Source of the DNA: Eremophila alpestris peregrina
Taxonomy: Eukaryota; Chordata; Aves; Passeriformes; Alaudidae
Reading direction: 5' to 3'
Assembly: GCA_009792885.1 (NCBI GenBank)
Contig: WMCF01000032.1
Span: forward strand, 9,042,059 to 9,106,058
DNA: 64,000 nt
Shown: positions 11,801 through 24,082 of the stretch, in pieces
How positions within the stretch are numbered: position 1 is the first letter of the stretch
How the letters are laid out: every line of letters starts with the position of its first letter
Made by a program: the position numbers and the translations under genes
The notes under the pieces: generated by a model
Databases searched by the model: none
Told to the model about the DNA's origin: nothing
Seen by the model: only the letters and a program-made list of their open reading frames with translations

Positions 11801-14488
11801 GGAAATACTCCATTTCATTGACCCTCCCTTCCCCCTCCCCAACACTTCCAAATAGGAAGAGGAAACAAATGATGGCCTGACAATATGACTGCTTACCCAT
11901 GCAGCACAATCTCCATGGAAACAGACTGTCCTAGAATAGCTCCATCACATGAGGGTTACATGACATGAATAAAGTAACCAGAAAACTGGGAAATATCTTA
12001 CAACTGGGGATACTCCTACTTAATTCATGACCCCCTAGGTCTTTGGAGAGCAGCTAATAAACAAAGCTGGTATTGAAAGTAATTTAGTCCATGCTTCTCA
12101 TAATTTGTAAGTGATGGGATAGTGGAAAATTAACATGACCCTCACTTCAGGGCTGTTTATTGTTTCTAGTTTGGGAGGCATTTAGAATGAATTTGGAATC
12201 ATTTTCCACATGACCTCCTGCTTTTTGAAATGGTACCACTGGTTTGGAGCATTGCCTGAGGAGCTGCCAGTGGATTTCCCCCCTTTGTGTCAGCAGGCAC
12301 TGACCATTTCACACTTTTTAGGACATTTCAAACACTCTAAAGAGAAAATTGACTGCTTGCAGTAGGAATTGACTGTGCATAAAAGGAATTGGAGAACTAT
12401 CTTTGGAATGTTTACTTCTAGTTAATGATGTACTCAAAGGGCAAGGAGATTCACTGAGCATATATTCAATACAAAAATGAATATATTTCTCTGATGATTA
12501 GTTTTCTGTCTGTAAAGTCAGTGTTTTTAACGTGGGTGTTGCAACAGAACCCATTACACAAATCAGATATAAACAAGTGTATATTCTCCCAATCCACCAT
12601 AAATTACAGATAGGTAGCAAAAAAATCATTTGTCCTTAGCAGGTCATTGCCTCATTAGAACATTGCAGCCCTTCCAATAGTGCAAAGATTAATGTCTGTG
12701 AGCTGGCAGAGATCTCCCATTACCCATTCCCTGTTTGTCCAAGCCCAGATCACATTATTTGTCACACTCTGGGGTGAAGGTTTATAATAAGGATGTTTTG
12801 TGTCCTGTGTGAGTGAAGACCATGGATTTTTACACGTTTATATTGGCATGTTTGCTGTCTTGGTGCCCTTCACAGGAAACAGCAGAAGCTTCATCACCTG
12901 TCTCCTGGCAGAGGCTGCAAATGGCCATTGGTTATTACCAGTGAAACATTGGTTTGGAGATTGAGGCCCTCAGGATTTAACTTTGGTCATCACAGGACTA
13001 ATGCAGGAGAAAATCCATAGTTCTCTCTAAGACACACAGTGGAGTTTCAGACAGTTTTTGTGAGCATTTTTTGTGTTGGTTATTACTGACTGTTCTCAGT
13101 GCAACATTTCATTGCTACTTTCAATCATTTTCAACTCTCATTAAAGTTTTCAATAAAAGCAGTTTTGATCTACAAAATCTCTTTGGGCAGGTAACCATTT
13201 AGGGCTGTTGTAGGGCTCACAAAAGAGCTCCTGATGGTTTCTCTGCTATTCATTTTGTGTCCTACCCCTGTCCCATGAGCTGTGTGACTCACACTGACAT
13301 TACTGCCTGCTGATGTGGTGCTTCTGTTCCTCATGGTCACACAGGACAAGTGGGAGTCTGAAATGTTCCTCACATCACTGAGGAAAGTCCTGCTGGGACC
13401 TGCAGCACTGACTGCCTGAGAAGGTTAACAGGGTCAGGTTTCAAATCTGCTGCACACAGTGTTTGCTCCACACTGCCCTGACAGCCCAGGCAGTTAAAGG
13501 TTACATTTTTAGCCATTTCCTGTGCTCTGCTTTGCTTAATACAAGCAAATGCCATCATGTGTATTTTTAAAGCACCTAACCCATGTTCTTCCTAGAACTA
13601 AGCTGGGATTTCTCTGGGCTTTTGGTCCTGATGGTCAGGTGGGATGTGTTGTGTTCCTGGAGAGTTTACCATTGTCCACCCTCTGGATCCAAGAAAGTGA
13701 TGCTCTGGTTTTTGTTATTTGTTTCCTTTGAATGGCTTTGGGCTGGCTGAGAGGCACAATGAGGCATTCAGTTCTGATTAGCTGACTGATGACACTGCAT
13801 GTGTGCACCATTGTTACAGAATATGGGATTTTTCTAGACTGCCATTCCCATTTCCAAATGCAATCTAATACCTGGGCTTTGGAAGAGGATGAAAGGAGTG
13901 AATATGATAACTGCCTATTGACCAGGCATGAAAACAAGATTTTGCTTTTTTTTTTTTTAAGAGTATAAAATGTTTATCTTCCTTGGATTGTTTTATCCTT
14001 TAAAAAGTAAGAATTTGAACTGGTTTTGACTCTGCCTTTGTTCCAGTGAAAGGAGCAAGGCTGTGGGACAGTCCAATTGTGATACAGCTGACACCTGCAT
14101 CAGGCCCAGTGCAACTTAAACATGCTTTGAACACCCTGATTTGAATGGAGTATTGCATTTAAACAGGTACTAAGTGCCTAAGTATTGCACATAATGCAGT
14201 ATTTGCAACAGGATACAGAACTTTTTCTGGCTGTTTTGGGCCATTTGCAGGGTCAGAGTTTGGAAATGTTTTCAATCTGTGCAAACACAGCAATGAGTCA
14301 CTTTGCATCCTGAGTACAAGAGGCAAAAGCAGCTTTTGGGAGGGCAGTGCAGGGGGCTGGGGGAGGCTGTGCCAGCTGCAGCTCCAGTGCAGAATTTGTA
14401 AACACGGGCTGCTGAACCCAGCTGGGCTCCAGTGCCTCTCACACCCTCCCAGCTCAGCTCTGGCTAAACAAATATTTTCTTGTCTCAG
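8836..14488 (+). other. GPRC5B: GPRC5B intron 1 (if exon 1 ends at 8643 or 8835)
   Basis: Beyond the CpG island (to about 9330) the sequence is AT-rich and unique, with no splice-flanked coding exon that I can recognise. It ends in the acceptor ttgtctcag at 14480-14488. Open frames here are short and unrelated to known families. There is a 12-base A run near 9014 and otherwise no notable repeat. Confidence 0.6.
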
Positions 14489-14496
14489 ACAGAAAA

Positions 14497-15502
14497 ATGA
14501 AAACCTACCCAGCCGTTGGTTTCCTGCTCCTCCTGGTGATCAGCCATGGCTCCTCAGAGAACTCCAGCACTCCTCGAGGCTGTGGGCTGGATCTGCTGCC
14601 TCAGTACGTGTACCTGTGTGACCTGGACGCCATCTGGGGCATCGTGCTGGAGGCGCTGGCCGGGGCCGGGGTGCTGACCACGCTGCTGCTGATGCTCATC
14701 CTGCTGGTGAGGCTGCCCTTCATCAAGGACAAGGAGAAGAAGAGCCCCTTGGGAATGCACTTCCTCTTCCTGCTGGGCACGCTGGGGCTGTTCGGGCTGA
14801 CCTTCGCCTTCATCATCGGCGAGGACGAGACGGTGTGCTCGGCCCGCAGGTTCCTCTGGGGGGTCACCTTTGCCCTGTGCTTCTCGTGCTTGCTGGCCCA
14901 GGCCTGGAGGCTGCGCAGGCTGGTGGGGCACGGCAAGAGCCCCTCGGGCTGGCAGCTGGCTGGGCTGGCCCTGTGCCTGATGCTGGTGCAGGTGATCATC
15001 GCCAGCGAGTGGCTCATCCTCACCGTGGTCAGGGATGGCAGGAGGGCCTGCAGCTACGAGCCCATGGACTTCGCCATGGCCTCCACCTACGTCATGTTCC
15101 TCATGGTTCTGGCCATGGGATTCTCCTTCTTCACCCTCTGCGGGAAGTTCAAGAAGTGGAAGAAGAACGGGGTGTGCCTGATCATCACGCTGGTGTTCTC
15201 CATCCTCATCTGGGTGGCCTGGATGGCAATGTACCTGTTCGGCAACGCCGAGCTCCAGAGGAGGGACACATGGAGTGACCCCACCCTGGCTGTTGCACTG
15301 GTGTCCAGTGGCTGGGTGTTTGTCATTTTCCACGCCATCCCCGAGGTGCACTGCACCATCCTTCCATCACAGCAGGAGAACACTCCCAATTATTTTGACA
15401 CTTCCCAGCCGAGGATGCGGGAAACGGCGTTTGAGGAGGACATCCAGCTGCCTCGGAGCTACATGGAGAACAAAGCCTTCTCCATGGATGAACACAATGC
15501 AG
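14497..15502 (+). CDS. GPRC5B: GPRC5B coding exon 1 (exon 2): orphan class C GPCR, retinoic-acid-inducible family
   Basis: This exon encodes residues 1-335 plus one base of a 387-residue receptor. The acceptor ttgtctcag lies at 14480-14488, the start is ATG 14497 with A at -3, and the donor is gcag|gtaag at 15502/15503 in phase 1. Visible features are a signal peptide (residues 1-20), an N-glycosylation sequon at Asn22, and the near-invariant stretch DLLPQYV(Y)LCDLDAIWGIV leading into helix 1 (about 45-71). Helices follow at about 86-107, 116-137, 152-173, 192-213, 228-249 and 263-283, with Cys114 and Cys185 as the likely extracellular disulphide pair. The tail carries NTPNYFDTSQPRMRETAFEE, as in mammalian GPRC5B. 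The short ectodomain is typical of GPRC5 receptors, which lack the large Venus-flytrap domain of other class C GPCRs. The family acts at the plasma membrane and is reported to link to Fyn and NF-kB signalling. The exon has GC-rich third positions unlike its flanks. Confidence 0.97.
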
Positions 15503-18500
15503 GTAAGAACTGCCTACAGAGGAATGTATCTTTTTGTAGTGTCAAGGAAACTCTCTGTGTGAGGTATTTTTCAGGTGTTGGAAACAAAGGTTGTGATAAA
15601 TGCGATAATTTTCACACTACACAATGCAATAATTTACACAGTACAAAATGCAATAATTTTCACACTACACAATGCAATAATTTACACACTACACAATACA
15701 ATAATTTACACACTACACAATAATTTACACACTACACCTTGCAATAATTTTCACACTACACAATTCAATAATTTACACACTACACAATGCAATAATTTAC
15801 ACACTACAAAATGCAATAATTTTCACACTACACAATGCAATAATTTACACACTACCCTTTTACAGTTTTCACTTGGTTTTCCCTCTAGTGAATGAGACGT
15901 TTTGTTGTCTGAAAAAAAATTCAGACAATACATAGGTTAAAATTATTCTTCTGAATGTTGATTTTTATTTGAAAAACCGAACAGTTTCAAATGTAAAGCC
16001 AACACCAAAATAATTTTTAAAAATCACTCTGGAAAAAATAACCTTTATTTTAAATAATTTAAATGACATTTTTTGTAATTAGAGGTTATCAACATTTAAT
16101 ACAAAATATTTTTTCAAAACCTCAGAAAAAAATTAAGTGGTCTGTGTTACAACTTTCTCAGCCACTTTGAACAACAAAATAATTATTATTAATTATATCT
16201 CCATTAAAATGGATTTTGTGCCACTTTGTGTCCCTGTGGGGGGAAGAATGCCAAGTGGCTTATGGACAATTCAAAGACAGCCTTTGTTCTGAAGGCTTGG
16301 ATGTCTGAGGTTTCATGAAGGTAAATTGTGTGATGACACCTCATTAAAATTTGCAGTGGCAATGCTTCTGAGTGATTGCTGAAAGCACCAGCAACAACTG
16401 GGTGCTTCAGAGACCTGCTGGAGTTTAACCCATGGCAGAAATGCCTCAGTGGCCAGCAGTGGGAAGCAGGAGCCCTGTGTGTCCTTTAGGGGGCTGTGCT
16501 CTGGGGCTGCCCCACCCCTGGATAAAGGATTTGGTTACAAATCACTCTGGTTTTTATTCACTGATAGAGAACATGCCCTGCTCTCTCAGGGCTCTGGCAG
16601 CCCCTGACAGAAGGCTCAGGGTCCAGGCACTTGCACCTTCTGTCCATCCCTGTGTGTCTTTGGTTTGCTCAGGCTTTGATGTTTCCCTGGGTGCTGACCA
16701 AACACACAGCAAAGAGCACTTCTGTTTGCCACACTGTTGGGTCACGAGGGCATTTTTTCCTCCCAAGTTTTTTAGCAGGAATTTTAAAGGTCTCCTTCTA
16801 GCAGGAAAGTTTGTTCTGGGAGTAGGTACCATAAGGGCAGTGGTAAAACAAAAAAAAAAATCACCGGAATAGAGTGATTTTATTACTCCATTGTTGTTAT
16901 TTCTAATGTTCCAAAGCAAGAGGCAGTTGCACTATGGACTGTTAAGAGCAGTCTCTTTTGTGTTTTTTTTTCAAATTATTTTTTACTGTGCTCCATCCCC
17001 CATTAAATTAATTTCATAGTAAAGTAACTCCAGTGAAGCTATTTCTGGCTAAGGCAGAGCTAAGAACAAAATTGGATCTTTCCCTGTGTGTCATTGCCAT
17101 TCATGGATGCATTTTAAAAGAAGAACTGGAAGCTCCTTTTTTGATCTAATCATTCAGTAATTAAGTTTTTTTTGTGAAATGGAGAGATGTATGATAGCTA
17201 TAAAATCATACTCTCTATTATAGTGCAATTTATGTTCTGTTTTAATCTATCTGAATTCTAGTACAATACAAAATAGATTTCCTTATCTGATGCCCCTATT
17301 AATGTATACCATAATAAATGACTGTCATTCCTATTCCCTTGGCATTTAGGAATTTTTAATACATCAAAACAGATTAAATATTCCTTTGCAGCAGTTCTTT
17401 AAGGGACAGCAGGGTTTGGAGGCAAAACTTGGCAGCATGGTAGAGACTGAAGGTAAATCCAGGCAATAATACCCATCACAAAGGCAGATCCCTGTGCTGA
17501 GGGTTGTCAGTGCCAAAAATCCTGCAGTCTGTGAGCAGTGGGCTCTGCAGCTTTAATCAGACTCACTTTGAGAATTCATCAGCAAGAATTCAGAAATTAT
17601 TGCAAGGGTACTTTCTTCAATTGCTTCATACTTAAGAATGATGTTTGAGAACAGAAGATCTGCTAGTTGGGAAGTTTGGAAGACATGATAAGCGGAAAAC
17701 AGTTCCCTGACTGTAATACTTGTTTCAGTAAATAGTTACCTATCAATAGAAAACATGCCTGGACAAACATATTTTCCATTGTTCTTGTTATTTCCACTAA
17801 TACTTATATGAAACAGTCTCATGACTTTGCTGTTTTTTTAAGATTTTAAGCAGCTTTTTAAGAATCTGCTCAGCATTCAGGTTCAAGCAAGCACATGTCC
17901 TCATGTCCTCCTCAATTCCTCCTTTCTTAGCAAAAATGTAGCTTCAAGTCCTGCCTTGCAACCAGAGCTGCTCCATTCCAGGAACAACATTTAGCATTAA
18001 TAAAGCAAACCTGGTTTAAAGTCAGTAACTTAAAGATCACACTAATCTGGTATTTTAATATTTATATGAGAGGTTGAACTATCCCTTTAGAAGAGTTATT
18101 TTAATAGGTAACCTTCTAAAATGATACTAAATCATTGAGAAAGGCTGGACAAAGAGCAGTGGACTGAGTTCCCAGAGCTCTCTGGAGGTGCAGGGCACAC
18201 TGTTATTAGGGCAGCCTCTGGAGGCACAGAGAATTTGCCTTAAACAAGAGAAATCTGGGTGTGAAATGTAGAATGGAGCTGTCAGGAAACCCAAGCAGCT
18301 CTGGTATCATTAAATTCCATGTAATAGCACTACCAGCCACCATCACAGCCTGTGCCTAAAAAGTGAACAAAATTTAAAATGTGTTTAAAAAATGTTTTGG
18401 CACATTTATGCTCAAATATCCTCAGTACTGCTTGTTTTTTACCAATACAGACCCTGTGCAAGTGGATTTATTTAATAGTAATGCAAAAAGTACAGGGGAA

Positions 18501-20076
18501 AATGGTAAAACTGGTGGGAGAAAAAAAGCCAAAATGCACATTTTATCTACAAGCTTTGTCACAGATCTTCACATCAAAAACAGTGTAGCTGTTTGCAATA
18601 ATATGGAAAAAAATAGCAATATGAAATTGAATTTACTGGCTCTTTAAGATAGCTTTGAAATGACTGTGTATATTTTGTGTAAATATTCTGTATAAATATT
18701 TTAATGATGGTGTGCAGGATAAACATTTTCTTGTGTGTCTGTGTGTACTAGCAAATACCAGTGCAATCATGTGTGTTTATCACACAAGAAGTAGTCAAAT
18801 AGCAAGAAAAAAAAAAAAGTTACTGACCTTGAGATGGTTAAATATCTAATTAAAAATACTTAGTTCCAGTTTAGGCATTTGCATAATTTTTTTCTCCCAG
18901 TGTTCTGCAAAAATAAGTAATTTTCAAAAGGAGAGCAAGTGTGGCTCTGCATGTATCTGAGGTGAACAGCTGGGCATTTGCAGGGTGGAATTTCCCAATT
19001 CCCATGCTAAATCAATACTGTTCCTCATCCTGGTGCACAACTCCCAAAGAGAGGAGTAGCAGTGGATAGAGGACAGCATATGGCAGTGGGATCCTTTAAA
19101 ATCTTCTACACAGAGCAACTACACTGGAGACAAATCCTGGCTTCACTGAAGTCTGTGCTGAAATCCTCATAAACTTCAGCTCATTCATGATTTCAGCCAG
19201 AGACTGCAGAATTGGAATTGGAATTAAGTGTGAGAGAAGTCCTTGCCCAGGTGCCTGAACTGGGCATGTTTGTGTTGAGCAGCTGACAGATGAGCACTGC
19301 CCACGGTGGGGATAAATGAGCTCTGTTCCCTGGCCACGGCTGAGCTCAGTGAAATCATTATTTACCCTCAAATTAAAGAGGGAGTTTGTGTGTGCCAATC
19401 CCCAGGCTGCTCCAGAGAGAGCAGCATATCCCTCACTGTGCACATCTCACTGAGAATTTACATCCTGAACCCAAACTTGGGCTAAAATTAATGGGGACAC
19501 TGATTTATTCCTGGTGTAAACATCCAAAAGGAGGATCAGGATCTTCTCTCTGGCTTCAGTGATTTGCCATGTTTAAGCTATTCCAAAGCAATATTTACTC
19601 CATCTTTCCAGTGTCTCAGAGTAAATATAATCTGAAACATCTGGAAAATCCTTATGTGCTAGTCATGCTGAAGTAATGCTCAGGGGCTTGTGAGCATTGG
19701 CTTGAGCAAAGCTTTGGATCCCTGTCCACTGAGTTTGATAGAAAGCAAAAATACAACACATTTTCCTTAACCCCACAGTATCCAGAGCAACACAGGGAGC
19801 ACTTTGCAAAACACTTTGTCCAAGATCCTTTACAGGTTTGCTGACTAAAAACCATTGAGCTCCCACTGAAATGAGGGTTCCTTGCTTAAGCAGCTCCAAA
19901 AATGGGGTTCCTTTTCCCCCCTCCCTATAGCAAAGAGTTCATTTAACACAAATGTGATTCTGCTGTGAGAGAAGCAGCTGCTCTGCAGCAGAGTGGAAGT
20001 GGAGTGAGTGGCAGAGCTCCCAGAGAGGAATGGCAGAGCTGTGGTTGTGCTCTAAGGGTGATTTGTCTCTCCCCAG
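15503..20076 (+). other. GPRC5B: GPRC5B intron 2
   Basis: The intron runs from donor gtaagaac at 15503 to acceptor ctctccccag at 20067-20076, phase 1. It begins with a 24-bp minisatellite and is otherwise strongly AT-rich. I see no further exon or transposon. Several A or T runs are present (for example near 16850 and 18810). Confidence 0.9.
15603..15857 (+). repeat. 24-bp minisatellite, 11 copies, just inside GPRC5B intron 2
   Basis: Units begin at 15603, 15627, 15651, 15675, 15699, 15718, 15742, 15766, 15790, 15814 and 15838. All are 24 bp apart except the fifth, which is 19 bp (a 5-base deletion). The core is caataatttacacactacac. Two variants intermix: ttttcacac in units 1, 3, 7 and 10, and tttacacac in the rest. 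The array starts 100 bp after the GPRC5B donor. Because 24 is divisible by three, the receptor frame reads through five units before the short unit brings in a stop at 15721-15723. Confidence 0.95.
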
Positions 20077-20189
20077 CCCTGAGGACGGCGGCGTTCCGGA
20101 ACGGCAGCCTGGGGAGCAGGCCCAGTGCCCCTTTCAGAAGCAATGTCTATCAGCCAACTGAGATGGCAGTTGTGCTAAATGGTGGCACT
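20077..20189 (+). CDS. GPRC5B: GPRC5B coding exon 2 (exon 3), cytoplasmic tail
   Basis: The exon lies between acceptor ctctccccag and donor act|gtaag, entering in phase 1 and leaving in phase 0. It encodes (A)LRTAAFRNGSLGSRPSAP and then FRSNVYQPTEMAVVLNGGT, which matches the mammalian GPRC5B tail almost residue for residue. As I recall the human protein, it carries the octad GSLGKRPS twice in tandem, whereas here it occurs once. This accounts for part of the shorter total length (387 here, about 403 in human). The tail contains a tyrosine in SNVYQP, a plausible SH2-recruitment site. Confidence 0.96.
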
Positions 20190-21528
20190 GTAAGTATCAA
20201 AATGTGATGATTTCAGAAAGCTTTGAAATGCACAAGCATTGCTAATTGAAAAACCAGCTTCAGCTTATTCGCAGCAGGGGGAAAGCTGTAAATGAAAATT
20301 TAAGGCAGCAAGGGTGCATGTATTGCTTCCCTTCCTTCTAGGAAATATGTCATTAACAAGGACTTGGCATTTGTTTACTTGGCTATTCACATTTTGCAGT
20401 GCAGCTTCAGTGAACCAAGTTTTTGTTGTGAGATAATACATTCAATGGCCCCTTCAAATTAAATTTGTGTTAAGGTATTTAACATAACTATTAAGTGAAA
20501 CCATTTCTAACCTGATTTTTTTCAAGATGCTGTGAGTCACACAGATGTTTTCAGGCAGTACAGTACTTGAAATAACTATTGCAGAAAATGGTGGTCTCTC
20601 ACATATATTCCATTTTCTTGTAAAATACGTGTAATTCTTTGTAACTTGCAGATTTGTATATATTTTGAAAAGGGATTCATAAATTAGAAATATAGATTAT
20701 TCTAATGTTACTAGCATCAGTTTTTCTCCCTTAGACAATGGTTTGGCATGTCATTCTTTGACAGACCTGTATTTTTGCAGCCTGGTTGTTGCAAGATTGG
20801 TTCAGTGATGCCAAACAGACTTCACAAATGTTTTTTACATTATGTCTGATTTTCACTTAAGACATTTCATATAGCAGGCATACTGCTGAAAAAGGTGAAT
20901 TTCCATCCCCACGTTTTTCATGCATATCTACATGCTTCTTAAAAATCTACTCATGAGCAGTTTGTACTCATGTGAGTTGGGTTTTCTTTCTTTTGGATCA
21001 TGAGCTGATTCCATAACTCAACCTCTGCATTTAAAACCAAGTTACACGAACTGATTGCAGGTCTGGTTTTGTTGTTAAGTAAAGTTTTGGCTGATTTTAG
21101 TGAACAAGAGGGACTAGATACAAGAATTCTCCTGTGTGGGTAAGACTGTGTGAGACATGTCAACCTGAGTAAAATGAAAAGGCTTGGATTTGCTGTCAGT
21201 AATGGACTGCATCCTGCTGATGTTCTAATTCATCTCTGCCTGGTTTCTGATGTGCAGTTCAGGGAGAAGGCAGTTAAAGGATGAGGAGTTTGAGAATTTG
21301 GGGTTTTTTTGTTTGCTTTGCTTTATTCTGAGTTGGATGCAAAGCTCACATGCACAGTCATGGTTTTACAGAGAGATAAATGCCCTGTGTGGGTCGAAGA
21401 TGAATTTCTGTGTATCACCTTGCTCTAGAACTGCCACCTGGAAAGCTGTCATGTACCTGCAGTGTGATAAGAGTGCTTTTTGAACAGTGCAGATGTCTGA
21501 GTTATGGGTTTATTATCCTTATTTCCAG
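20190..21528 (+). other. GPRC5B: GPRC5B intron 3
   Basis: A 1.3-kb AT-rich intron runs from gtaagtat to ttatttccag in phase 0. I see no repeats or other genes in it. Confidence 0.93.
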
Positions 21529-21573
21529 ATACCAACTGCTCCGCCAAGTTACACTGGACGACACCTGTGGTGA
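21529..21573 (+). CDS. GPRC5B: GPRC5B last coding exon
   Basis: This 45-base coding segment encodes IPTAPPSYTGRHLW and a TGA stop. It is too short to be seen as an open frame on its own. The identification rests on the exact family C-terminus, the acceptor ttatttccag at 21519-21528 and a compatible phase 0. The summed coding length of the three exons is 1006 + 113 + 45 = 1164 bases, or 387 codons plus stop. Confidence 0.96.
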   Translation: MPTAPPSYTGRHLW

Positions 21574-22896
21574 AAGCTGTAGGCTGTAGAGAGTGAGAAC
21601 CCTTGGCACAGATGTTGTTCCCTGGCAGTGTGTCTTTGAGGGAAGGAATCCATAACAGTACCAGAACAAAGCAACAAAGCATCCAGGATCTTTCTAAATC
21701 CTACTGAGGGTTTTGCCTAAATGTGAACACCGTTGAATGGAGAATTGCAGAAACAAAATTGTGAAACTGCAGCTGAATCTAACTTAAAACAGAAGCAGGC
21801 ACACCTTAAATTGGCAGAGGGGATGTTGTATTCTCAAGTGTAAGATACTCTCTTGTCTGTAACTTGTGTGCCAGGCAAGCCTGGCTTTGGTGCTTGCCAG
21901 TTGCTTGTAAAACACCCTCCTCTCACCTAAACCGAATTCATGTTGCCACAAGAGATTGCCACTGCAGTGTGAAAACACTCTGGATTTCTTTCCACTCTGC
22001 TCCTTCTCCTGTCGTTTGCTGCCATGAGGAGTCCCTGGCTGTGCTGGGCAGTCCCACAGCACCGTGGGCACTCTGTGGCAGCCCCCTGGCTCTGCAGGCT
22101 CTGCTGTCCCAAAGCTGGGAGGGATGAAGGTCTGGCTGTGTTCCATGTGTGTTCCACGTGTGTTCTGGAGCTCTGGGGGACACAGCAGAGGCATGGGCAG
22201 CTCTGCTGGGCCCCAGTTCCCTGAGAGGGTGTGAGCACAGAGCTCCTGCAGGTGCAGCTCTCCCTGCAGGGATGGAGCTGTGCCAGGGATGGGATGTGGC
22301 TGCTGTGGCAGCACGTTTGGAGCTGCTGGAGGGAAGGAAAGCTCCTGAGCTGGGCTGGGCTGAGGGTCAGGCAGGAGCTGGGCAGGGCTGAGCCTGGGGA
22401 GGGACATGGGCAGCAGAGAAGAGGGTGGCAGCCCCTGAGCCCCAGGAGCATCCCCTGGACTGCAGCTGTCTGCATTTCAATGTGCTTGTGCATTTTAGTG
22501 CCTAGAGAGTAGAATCTCTGTGCTGGAGGTGGTTTGTTGTTGTTTTCTTGTTTATTTAAGGTGGTTTCTTCCCTGCTCCTCCCCTCCCCATCCATTTTCT
22601 TGAGTTAAGGCAGACTTTTCAAAGCTTCCCATCTTTGTTTTCTCCAGGTTATTTAAACAGCTCCCATTGCCCATTTGTTGTGCCATGGTTTTTCATGATG
22701 TTCAAGCAATCATTCCTTTCTTTAACATTTAATACATATCACACATTGCAAACATCACTGTGTCCTCACTGTTTGGCCAATGTTAATCTTAGCTTTCCTC
22801 AATACTAAAAGCTAATTGTTTTTACTTGAAGACATAGGAAACATATAACAATTAAACTTTGCATATGCTGTAACAAAAAGTATATATTTTCAAACT

Positions 22897-22923
22897 AAAA
22901 AATAAAATAAAATAAAATAAAAT
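22897..22923. repeat. (AAAAT)n pentanucleotide repeat
   Basis: About five units of aaaat lie within the GPRC5B 3'UTR. Each unit overlap contains AATAAA hexamers, but I see no GU-rich element close downstream, so these are probably not functional poly(A) signals. Confidence 0.85.
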
Positions 22924-23154
22924 GTACAAATAACTGAATAGCTTAGTAGCTTCCCAGAGAGAAGTTACTTGCTGTGTACTGCAGAAGAAAAGACAAGCCT
23001 TTTATTTTTCAAGAGTCTTCCTGATTCCTCCTGTACCTCCATTTCTACTGAATGAGGGAGCCAGTGCTGCAGCCCTGTCCTCCTCCCATCAGCACCAGTA
23101 GCTCTGTGTGCAGGTACACAGGCTGCCAGGCCAGGCCCTCAGTGTTGCACTCAG

Positions 23155-23183
23155 ATATATGTGTATATATATATATATATTTA
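23155..23183. repeat. TA dinucleotide tract in the GPRC5B 3'UTR
   Basis: The run atatatgtgtatatatatat includes a TGTATATA element that also fits the Pumilio-binding consensus. It is a simple repeat likely to vary in length between individuals. Confidence 0.8.
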
Positions 23184-24076
23184 TGGAAAAATCTATATTG
23201 CCATTGTTGCCATGATCATCTTATGGGGTTTGATTTCAAAGCCCTTCTCCTCCTGAGGCAATGTTTTTCTGTCATGCATGAGAGGAGTGTGTCAGCTCCC
23301 CCCTGCCCTCCCCTGCTGGAGGCAAAGGCAGCATGTGCTTGTGTTAGGGACCCTTTATTTCATTTTGTGTGTACCTAGGTGGCCTTAGTCACCCAGTAGG
23401 GTAGGGGTGGATATTGCATGCTATCCAGTCACTTAGAAACACAGTTTGCTTGTTATGAGCAGAGCTTTGATCAAATAAGGTAATATTTATTATCAGAAGA
23501 CACCTGATTTGGAACAGTAAGAACACTATTGCCATCACTTGCCTGCAGAATTTTGCTTTTAAAAACCAGTTAAAAAAAAATCCCTCATAAAAATCTTATC
23601 ATAAAAACATAAGATGACCATGGCATAAATGGATAAATGGTAGGACAGCTTTCTTTTAAAAAGTTTATCATGCTACAGCCCAGATTTATGAATTATAATA
23701 CACATTTTACAGACCTTTGATGAAATCTATACAAGACATAATTATATCTTGAGAAACTTCCTTTTTCTTTATCTAGATATGACTGAATTGGTAAATAGAG
23801 TTCCCAATCCTGCTTCTGATGAAGCAGTGTGGAATTTCAGGGCTCATGCAAAGATGTGGCCAGATTTTCCCAGCTGTATTCAGTGACTGGTCTCACTGGG
23901 TTAGACATGTGGGCTATTCACTGAATTCCAAATCAGCAGGATTGGGTTTCATGTGTGGTGGTGAAAGTGTGGCAATAGATTTAGGAGGGTCTTTATTTTC
24001 CAACTTTATACAACTAGTAATGAGCAACTTCTTTTTGTTTTTGTAAGTCACTAGTCTCTGATGTAAAAGGCCCCAA

Positions 24077-24082
24077 AATAAA
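24077..24082 (+). terminator. GPRC5B: Alternative poly(A) signal for GPRC5B
   Basis: AATAAA in ccccaaaataaaactg is followed within about 60 bases by T-rich sequence. Its use would shorten the 3'UTR by about 870 bases. Confidence 0.35.

Noticed and set aside
14554..15351. 265-codon open frame on the - strand across the GPRC5B exon
   Set aside because: It is the antisense shadow of a GC-rich coding exon. Its composition (His, Gln, Pro, Glu) is typical of that and it matches no family.
15503..15723. Continuation of the GPRC5B frame past 15502 as the normal protein end
   Set aside because: A strong donor and an exactly matching downstream exon show that the normal tail is spliced; readthrough is kept only as a finding.
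21784..22595. Two - strand frames of about 207 and 222 codons in the GPRC5B 3'UTR
   Set aside because: They overlap each other in different frames in a GC-rich block and have no recognisable domain or splice partner.
22897..22923. Overlapping AATAAA hexamers as a GPRC5B poly(A) site
   Set aside because: They are a by-product of the AAAAT array with no GU-rich element just downstream.
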